A stretch of 64,000 nucleotides of DNA from Heterobilharzia americana (lineage: Eukaryota > Platyhelminthes > Trematoda > Strigeidida > Schistosomatidae), in NCBI GenBank assembly GCA_944470555.2, contig OX104127.1:91598708-91662707 (forward strand), written 5' to 3'. Position 1 is the first letter of the stretch. Each line of letters begins with the position of its first letter. Shown here piece by piece: positions 56,201 through 64,000 of the stretch. Position numbers and translations under genes: made by a program. The notes below the pieces were generated by a model, which did not search any database, was not told the origin of the DNA, and saw only the letters and a list, made by a program, of their open reading frames with translations.

Positions 56201-58490
56201 TAAGACTCTCCTGATGGGTCACTGCTAATACTGGTTCCTGATTGTTTGAGCTTATTCTATTATGTTGTGAAAAAGGTAAAACAGTGAATCAAGTGGTGGG
56301 CCAGTCGCGATCTCCTAGGTGCTTCGACATTAATTACTTTATAGGAACTGACGTTTCGTGATCATATCTCATTTCAGTGTAAAATATTTAACCATATTTC
56401 CATTTATTAAGATGACATCATTTCTAAATAGAAAACACTGAGGGGAGATTTGACTTCGGTTTGAATGTCTTTGGCGTACAGAAATCTTCTGCAGTCAACA
56501 ACTTGCTATATATGCTGCTGAGTAATTCCAGTATTTGTTTGCCTCTCGGGGTGATTCTTAGGTTTCTCCAGGCAGCCAGATTAGAGTGATCCAAGCATCG
56601 AATGATCGTCTCGTACGTTTTCGGCTTACCTCATTGGTTTAGTACCCAAACAAATTCTCTTCATATATTAACATAGGAGTATAACTTGAGCATTTTAGTA
56701 GATTATAATTCGCTATTTGTCTGTTTACCAGAAATATCACATGGTGAAACAGTATCATTTACTGGATAACGTTCCGGATTTAATTTATTCTCCATATTCA
56801 TATCATGCTCACGCTGATGCTCATGCAACCGAATTCTTAACATTACCTGTTCTAGCTAGCTGATTTGCTTGGAAGTGCTTAAATCACTATCATTCACATA
56901 ATAAACTAAAAACCTCTGTTATCTCACAATAATAATAGGTTTTCAGTTCCACTAGTGACTGGAAACTCAGTCGTTATATCGAACTCAGGAAATAAAGAAT
57001 TACATGATGCAATGTGATTATGACAACCGTTTCCTGTTGTGAGTAGTAGCCATACAGAATCTCTACAGTGAGAGATTTTAGGGAATGGAGGTACATCATG
57101 AATGTGTCAGAAATATAAACATTTCCATACTGAGCTTTCTCCTCATTAGATATGCTGTCATTTATCTTGGAAAATGCTTGAGGAAACAATTGCAAAACTG
57201 ATGCCTACTGTCAGTCAACTAGCCAGCCATTCAAGTAGAACTGCATACTGTAGAGATTCTCGCTTCATAAAATTGACTTTTTGTGCCTAATGTTCCTTAC
57301 TCTCATGCCTAGTGTTCCTTGAATGTAAAGAGAATAAGGTAGTTAGAAGATGCAAGACACAGATTATAATTCCTTAGTTCCTTGTAACTTTGCTGTAGTT
57401 TCACCACCTTACCAGTCATGAAAGTTGTCAAAAATAATCTATATACACCTTGTGATTCAATGCTACCCATCAAAGTATTTCACTTAGATCAGTATGTCTT
57501 ATCATTCAATCATTGTAGAAAAATAACTCGAGAGATTTTGTGTTTTCCTTGAATTTTTATTCACTGTCAGGCCTTAAATTTCAAGATGCAGACTTCATGT
57601 AGTTAACTGTGAGTTAAATGCATATTTTTCCTGCTTGTTTATATTCATTTTCACTGTAATTCCTGCCTTTTCTAAGATAGCTTTCAGAATGAAGGAAGAA
57701 ATTATCACCTAGTTGAACATTACTCTAATTGACGCTGATAAATTCCCCATCACCAGCTTGATGTATTAGATTCACCCTCATTACACTAGCAGAGAGAAAT
57801 TAATATAGGCTAGCTTTGACAGCTTAATGATGTAAAGGCAATAAGCTAGTACTGGAGCGTAAAATATTTTTCTGTTTGTTTACCAAGACTGTAGTGGCTA
57901 GTCAACGCCATTATGTCGCTTCCTTGAACAGATGGTGAGATACTGACTTTATTCATACGATGCTAGCGACTGATTCATATAAGTCTAGAAGACAGAGAAC
58001 CAAGGGAACTTATAGGTCCTGCTAGTAAGTTGAACCCGTTGAATAAGAGATAGATATAGGTGGTGCAAACTTAGGTGAAATGATTTTTGGTAAGTCCTAC
58101 AATATTCAGTATGCGATAATGTTAAGAACAAAGCATACTGTTGAACAACCGGAACTGAAATATTCAACTCGCTGTAGTCTCAGCCACGGAAAGAGCCGTT
58201 ACCGTCAGCGAGATACACTATTTTAAGTATTAACACATCTCCGTATGTTACAGCTCACAGTTGACTTTCCATATACACCATAAGTGAATTAACGTCATGT
58301 GCACAATCCTAGGAATGCACAGGAATGCCTATCTTTAAAAACTGCTTGATAACCGAAGATCTAATCAATACGGCATCATTTTCGACCATTGGCAATGTGA
58401 TACTACCTTTCAATGTGGAAAAATTGACATTAAGCTTGATAAATATTACGAAGATATTCATAGAATCCAAATTAATTTAAAATGATGTTT
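56201..58490. other. No supported gene
   Basis: Two 60-73 codon minus-strand ORFs (57195-56974, 58167-57985) show no motif. The stretch may be intron or intergenic host DNA. Confidence 0.5.
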
Positions 58491-58499
58491 ATTAAAAAG

Positions 58500-58703
58500 T
58501 TATATAACTGCATAATCTTGGCAACATAGAGGCATCCACCCAGGAGCCCCCTCGATAATAAAGGTTAATGAAATCATTCCAGTAAGCGATGGAGATCGAC
58601 AAACCACAACATCAAATTCTGCATGATTTTTCAGGTTGTGCTTTAGGGAGGGAGGAGAAACTCGTTCTGCCTCATATCTTTTGTTGACGAATGTTGCCAA
58701 CAT
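58500..58703 (-). CDS. Candidate short gene or terminal exon, unidentified
   Basis: ATG at 58703, directly preceded by an in-frame TGA, opens 67 codons to a stop at 58500, and AATAAA lies only about 15 bp downstream on the minus strand (near 58485). The product ends in a C-terminal tail (CCQDYAVI) after a moderately hydrophobic stretch (GMISLTFIIEGAPGW). A TTCACAG acceptor-like site lies about 25 bp upstream of the ATG, but the TGA between them blocks reading-through. It shows no retroelement motif. It may be chance. Confidence 0.25.
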   Translation of the reverse strand: MLATFVNKRYEAERVSPPSLKHNLKNHAEFDVVVCRSPSLTGMISLTFIIEGAPGWMPLCCQDYAVI

Positions 58704-59275
58704 TCATGACATTGTGCTGTGAACAATTTTCTGCTGGTTGTTCATAAACATGTGGAACTGATAAAATGGTTGAGTCTTCATGCAGTTGACTCAAGCAGTA
58801 AGCAATAAATAGCCTCATAAGTGTGAACAGCAAATTTTGGTGTGCATTATAACTAGTGCAACTTAAGCAAAATACTAAATATTTCTAGTTATTTAAGAAA
58901 AGTATGCACCTGAAAGGATGCTAAGGGTACGAAAATGAAACTACTGCTCCACATGAAGCCATTGCACACTGTGGTGTACACTAGCATGCTCCAGTTAATT
59001 GCAGCTCAATTTATAGTATTGAGGAAAGAAAGTCACTGAAAACCTTGTAGATTCTGTTTCTCTCTTTTTTCTAAACTGATGGTGTGAATATTATTATAAA
59101 ATGCACTTAAACCCTTGCCATAACTTAAATATTTACGCTGGGAAGTTTTATTTTTTAAATAGCAGTATAGAAATGAATTTAATGATGGGTCAAGTAAACA
59201 TCATCCAGTTCAATGACAGAATATACAGGTGTTTTACCTCGTCGAACAATACCGTATTTCTTCGCATTTTTTAGT

Positions 59276-59647
59276 TTAATAAATGAGTAAATTAGACACT
59301 TCAGTAATCAAAAAAGATGCCATAAGACAATGAGGCTGACGAGTCAGGTCTAAATAGACTATTCGATGAACAACAAGAGGAGAAAGAAGTGAATTTATCC
59401 TAGCTTTCGCCACTAGTGGATAATGCAATTGCACGCAGAATAGTCCACAGAAGCTCAAGGTCTTCCTGACAATGTGTACATATTCAAAAGTTCTGGCACA
59501 GTCAAACAGTTCATACTTCCTGATTTCAAACAACTCTTGGTGTATTGTAGCACGACTCTTCGAGTGAAAGCTATTCTTAGACCAGTCGACTTTTAGTAGA
59601 ATCTGCTTAATTTCTGCGTTTATTAGACAATTTGCGATAGACCTCAT
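59276..59647 (-). CDS. Unidentified ORF, possible host exon
   Basis: The minus strand is open from a GTG at 59725 (preceded by an in-frame TGA) to a TAA at 59276. The first ATG is at 59647, giving 123 residues. The sequence has a basic-hydrophobic pattern (KVDWSKNSFHSKSRATIHQEL, then RTFEYVHIVRKTLSFCGLF) and no element motif. An ATTAAA lies roughly 110 bp downstream. The length is unusual for chance in this AT-rich DNA. The family is not recognised. Confidence 0.3.
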   Translation of the reverse strand: MRSIANCLINAEIKQILLKVDWSKNSFHSKSRATIHQELFEIRKYELFDCARTFEYVHIVRKTLSFCGLFCVQLHYPLVAKARINSLLSPLVVHRIVYLDLTRQPHCLMASFLITEVSNLLIY

Positions 59648-59729
59648 TAGCAAACTAATGTACACGTTTGGAGATAATGACGAAAAATGATAGGAAACTG
59701 GGATACTGCCGTATGATTTATACACTCAA

Positions 59730-60469
59730 TTGTCAGCATATGTCAAATGAATGTATGAAACTCCATATGAACAGTAAATTGGATAAGTTATATATTCTTT
59801 GTACATGTAATCAACAGCACAGCATGTTGAAGTCGGACAACTTCAGAAATATCTAATTATAAGTAAAACTACCAGAAATGGAGTTATTTGGCGGGAGTGG
59901 GTATGTTATAGGCAGTAAAAACACTCCTAATACCAAAAGAGGATCAGACTCTCATATACAATCTCTACCATATGATTTTCTACAGGAGACAATATTAGAT
60001 GTTTCTTAGCATTCATTGTTGTCACTATATATCTTTTAATACAGTCAATATTCAATATATTTAACGATGAGTGAGCTCTGTGTGTATCTGAGTAAACAAA
60101 ATGATGAATGAAACACTGTTTGGACAAACTCCATGATAAAATTGACACTTATACAGTCTGATGGTATTTGTGCTACTGCTCATTACTACTCTCCTCCCAT
60201 TATCAGAATCATCTAGGAACACAATAATAAGAAAGGTAGTATCATCTTACTGCACCACCTTCTTAACAACTACTCACAAAACAAAACATGAGGATATCAT
60301 ATCAAAAAGTAAGTTAACCATACTTTTTATAGTTACATAAAGTTAGATAACAGAGTACGATATGGTCTAACCAAGAATGCAAGCACCTAGATAAAGTTAA
60401 TGAAATATGCTCAGAAATTTCAGCTATACTTATATTTCAACAGTGAGTTTGAGTAAATAACATGAGTAG
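59730..60469. other. No supported gene
   Basis: Short ORFs on both strands without motifs. It ends where segment D copy 2 begins. Confidence 0.5.
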
Positions 60470-62368
60470 TACTAAAAGACTACGTAAGGCGATAACCACG
60501 TTGGCTGATTGACAGCAAGTAACAGACAAATCATATCGTAATTAGTTGAACCCAGTTGATAAAATGATCATGAAAATTTTGTACAAGCAGAAAACAGGTT
60601 CGGTCAGAAGATGAGTAAAATATTGGGTAATGAGGGCAAAGAAAGATGCATCACTATTTCATTTTAAACATACAGTTCTCACTCGAGTTATTTGATCTCT
60701 TTTGCCTTAATGAATTTAAGAATGTTTAATTTGCTATGTTCGTTGATTACCCTGCAGGATTATAAGGTATCTACTTCATGCCCCGTTTCTCTGTTGAATC
60801 ACATATGCAACTAAATCTCCCCAGGGTATCATACTAACTAAGTAACTAGATTCGCTTAACTGCAGCTGATGAGAAGCAAGTGAAAATGAAATGGTGCTAT
60901 ATTATTCTGCTATAATTCTTGTGGTTCCCCTGTCCAGTTCCGAATCATGGAATGTGTTTGGAATTTTAAATGTCTACGCTTCCTGTTGTCCTGAGGATCT
61001 TTAATTGAATGGAGTTGTGCTAATCATTTGTTTGTTTTGAGAAAATTCAATTCATTTAGCTCTTTGCACCGAAATGTTCAAAAACTTACCATCATTATAA
61101 GAAACGTTTATAAAGTACGGCTAAATACATTTACTTCCGAAAGCAGAATGACTTCATCATGATAGCCTTTAAAACGTTTAGCTCAGTTTACCCCTGTACA
61201 CACCCTTAAAGCAGAGAAGACGCCCCTGCGTCTCTTTGTTCAAATTAAAGTAGTCTTGTTACGGTATAAGCATTTTTTTACGCTGTGTAAATAGGTGTGA
61301 TTTTAAGAAATTAACCGATTGTATGTAGATACGAACTATAGTCATGAAATCGTGGTCTTTAACATTTCTTCATCTACCGCTAGTACTGCTAATATGCTTA
61401 AATTCAAAACTTAGAAATTCTCCTCTTGTCTTGATTTTCACATAAGATAATAAATGAGGTGGAAATAGCGTAGTTATCATCAAGAATTTGAACTAAGCAT
61501 AAAAGCATTGAGAAAGGAGTACTGAACTGCCCACCTCCTCTTCTCATTATTACAAAATTAACAGTTGTTGGGATGGAACTGATAAACTTCAAGGACTATG
61601 GTAAAATTATCAGTGCTCCATCATTAAAAGCTATTTTTAGTAGTAATTACTTTCTGTACTAATTTCCGCTGGCATATTTTGATATATCGACAGCTAAGGT
61701 ACGTGCTATTATCACCACCCAGCACTCAGATAACTGAGAACGTTGATAGAAACAGTCATAGTGTTCGGTAACTATTCTTCACTGGTTAGTCAACTATGGC
61801 AGTCTACTCGAAGCCAATATTAGCTTAGTGGTAACGACTTGGAATGCAGTATCAATTAATGTATCTTGAAATCTGTTTGGTGACATGAGTTATTAGGAGC
61901 CACACACATATCTCATAGATAAGTGTCAGCAAATCCTGAAAACACTTTTGATCTCTACAGCCAGACACTGTAAGAAAAGAATCCTAAACCGGTGTTATCA
62001 TTTTACCCTTGTATTCTAGTTTATGTTCAAACCAATGAAATTTGACGACAAGGCTCTTCTAAATCCAAAGCTAAATTAGCCTAAAGATAACTACCATTAG
62101 ATGTCTACTATCTGTTCATTACCGGAAGTTCATCAGTGATATGCTGTTGAGTTAAAGCTGATATTTTCACGTATCCAGAGGGTGGAAACGACCTCAGTAA
62201 CCAGTGCTAGGTGAATTTCATTGACTTTTTTGTTATGAAGGGCTCTACAATACTAACGCCTGCCCTCCTCCTCCTCCCCCCCTTGGAATATTAAAGTGAT
62301 TATTTCGGTGTTTTAGCAGTGGTTAGTTGATTTACAAACGTGTTATTCTTTATGTTGAAAGTGTACCT
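60470..62368 (+). repeat. Duplicated segment D, copy 2
   Basis: Diverged direct copy of 46640-48645, about 13.8 kb away. Its right end is where PLE sequence begins (about 62369), so a PLE insertion probably truncated or interrupted it. Confidence 0.7.
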
Positions 62369-62394
62369 GATATCTAGATATCCCAGTAGTCGCA

Positions 62395-63146
62395 CTTCCG
62401 AAAACTCCAGCATACAACATCTCAAGAGAATTTTCGAGAAACCTGAAAACTACATCAAATAACTAACAGAATTCCTAGAAATGATTAAAAGCAGTAATAT
62501 AGAGAACTACGAATTAGTGGTGTACTTTCAAGTCACAACACTAAACACATCTACTGAACCACAACTGACCAAGAAAACTGTGGTCTTCCTGCTCACCGAA
62601 GACACAAACCATTCAGAACGCACAAAACTTAAATATTCAAGTCTGATGGAACTCATCATTTTTTACCTAACAACATAATTCCATTTCAATGACAAGATAT
62701 ACAAGCAACTGAAAGGAAATCCATTAAAATCACCGATATCCGGACTAATTACAGAAGCAGTGATACTGAGACTGGAAGCCATCATTCTACCTGTGATTGA
62801 ACCAAAAATTTGGATTCTCTATGTGAACGACACTTTTATCGCCATTAAAAAAGATGATATAGAAAACACCCACAGTTTGACCAACAACCTTTTCAATAAC
62901 ATCAAATTCACAATGGAGAAAGAGTCAAACAACAAACTACCATTCCTGGATGTTTTAGTCAGTAAAACAAGTGCCGAAAAGCTGGAAATCGAAGTGTAAA
63001 GGGAACCAACCACATTAGCAGCAACCCTACAGCACACACAGTTAGTTGCGTACAGACTTTATTCAAAAGAAAGAGGACACACTGCAGTACAACAACTTCA
63101 CGGAGAAAGAAGAAAATTATTTGGTGTCTATTCTAATGAAGCCAGG
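62395..63146 (+). mobile_element. Penelope-like element, reverse transcriptase part
   Basis: In reading order: FEKPENYIK then IENYELVVYFQV (RT start), LIEL/FYLTT-type block, FNDKIYKQLKGNPLKSPISG (about 62690, normally KG-PMGSP), then PKIWILYVNDTFIAIKKDD, where the catalytic YVDD is YVND, and NNIKFTMEKESNNKLPFLDV. The frame closes at 62999, but the thumb remnant (TVSCVQTLFK-like, then EKEENYLVSI) continues to about 63146, where an RTE begins. Loss of the first catalytic Asp and the GMGSP change mark it as dead. Confidence 0.8.
62760..62999 (+). pseudogene. PLE RT catalytic segment, YVND variant
   Basis: An open segment of 79 codons with PKIWILYVNDTFIAIKKDD at residues 14-32 and KFTMEKESNNKLPFLDVLVS at 48-67. 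The latter is a typical PLE RT block. Its first codon is not a true start, since the domain extends upstream past stops at 62679 and earlier. Confidence 0.7.
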
Positions 63147-64000
63147 ATCATGACAGCAAGATTAAACTAAAAAGGAAGGAATGTCACAATCATACAATTC
63201 TACGCTATGAACCTACAAATAATCCATAACAAGAGAAGAAGGAAGAATTCTACTGAAAACTGCAATCAGTAATGCACAAGACCCCACCTCAGATGGTGAC
63301 ATCAAAATTCTACTGGGTAACATGAATGCCAAACTGCGAGCGGACAACACAAGAAGAGAACCAATCATAGGTCTAGAAGCGCCCGGTGAAATGAATGAGA
63401 ATGGAGAACTGTTTGCAGATTTCTACGCATTCGGTGATTCGCTGATTGGAGGCAGTGTGCATAAACACAAGGATATTCCCAAGGCAGCCACATGGATTTG
63501 ATTTCACCAGACACCAGGACACACTAAAAATAAGATTGACTTCATCTCAATGTGAAGAAATAGGAGACACAGCCTTCTTGACACAAGATCAAGAACAGAA
63601 AAAGATGTAGGATCACACCCCACACCACTATCTACAGCAAGCAACCTACCTTCAGAACCAAGTTGAAAGCCTTCACAGAAGCTGGTAACAGGCCACAGTC
63701 CAAGTTCAACACCCACCCAGAAACTGAACTGAAGGACCAAACTTCAAAGGACATCTTGACGTCGGTCATAAGGACAAAATGAGAGACATTGAACAACATC
63801 CCTGTAGAAACTTGAGTTAAAGAACACTGGAATTCTTTGGAGACGGCGTGGAAAGAAACTTGCGTAAACGTATTAGGAAGGAAGAAGAAACAAGACAGGA
63901 CAAAGAATGGATCTCGACGGACACACAGAAGCTGATAGAGGAGGGATAGGAAGATTGTGAAGTAGAAGATAAACCAGTGCAAGAATGAACGACGAGAAGA
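63147..64000 (+). mobile_element. RTE retrotransposon, 5'-truncated, runs past window end
   Basis: CCAGGATCATGACAGCAAG at the start matches 27343 onward in the right-arm RTE. The endonuclease part follows (GNMNAKLRADNTR at about 63320, EMNENGELFADFYAFGDSLI), then the linker to 64000. The first 0.6 kb of the element, including WNVRTM, is missing and replaced by PLE sequence, so this is a 5'-truncated insertion into the PLE. The 3' end is outside the window. Confidence 0.7.

Noticed and set aside
55155..56360. GAAACGTC words at about 55184 (plus) and 56350 (minus) as hammerhead remnants
   Set aside because: CTGA-like boxes occur nearby, but no matching stem II or correct spacing could be drawn.
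1..64000. CRISPR arrays, bacterial operons, rRNA genes
   Set aside because: No regularly spaced direct repeats, no operon-like ORF chains and no rRNA-like stretch were seen. The content is eukaryotic and retroelement-rich.

Overview
The window looks like repeat-saturated nuclear DNA of a digenean flatworm, most likely a blood fluke (Schistosomatidae). The reasons are AT-rich DNA without operons, long stretches without ORFs, and a repeat set known from schistosomes. That set comprises RTE-clade (SR2/SjR2-type) and CR1/Jockey-type non-LTR retrotransposons, Gypsy-type LTR remnants, Penelope-like elements (PLEs) with GIY-YIG endonucleases, and short Pol III repeats resembling Sm-alpha that carry a hammerhead ribozyme. 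Species is not assigned. Family calls rest on reading motifs by eye; no database search was possible.

Layout. 0-1.3 kb: two PLE 3' fragments in opposite orientation. 2.2-5.6 kb: a near full-length decayed RTE element. 5.8-8.2 kb: truncated RTE copies, one inside a tRNA-derived short repeat. 9.9-16.1 kb: short repeats, several in head-to-head pairs, one PLE 3' end and one unexplained ORF. 17.1-17.7 kb: the best candidate host gene, a 197-residue four-helix membrane protein. 18.9-25.4 kb: PLE remnants, one split by a full-length RTE with a perfect 13-bp target-site duplication. 23.5-27.8 kb: a near-perfect inverted repeat with 1,973-bp arms. 28-36.4 kb: Gypsy and CR1 fragments, then a nearly complete CR1-type element with a PHD-like finger in ORF1. 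37.2-41.5 kb: two more CR1-type fragments in opposite orientation. 42.4-45.1 kb: an RTE copy lacking its endonuclease region. 45.1-52.2 kb: an unknown 0.9-kb repeat in inverted copies flanking an older 2-kb duplicated segment and a hammerhead repeat. 53.6-56.2 kb: a Gypsy remnant with a 97-bp insertion in its RNase H region. 56-60 kb: mostly featureless, with two weak host-exon candidates. 60.5-64 kb: the second copy of the 2-kb segment, a PLE reverse transcriptase and a 5'-truncated RTE.

How it fits together. Nearly all coding potential is retroelement-derived and broken by stops and frameshifts. Perfect target-site duplications and nested insertions give a partial order of events. The RTE at 21.2-24.6 kb entered a PLE, and part of both was then copied in inverted orientation. 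Short non-autonomous repeats with hammerhead cores are interleaved with their presumed autonomous partners. Only the 17.1-kb gene has start, stop and poly(A) features of a normal host coding unit.
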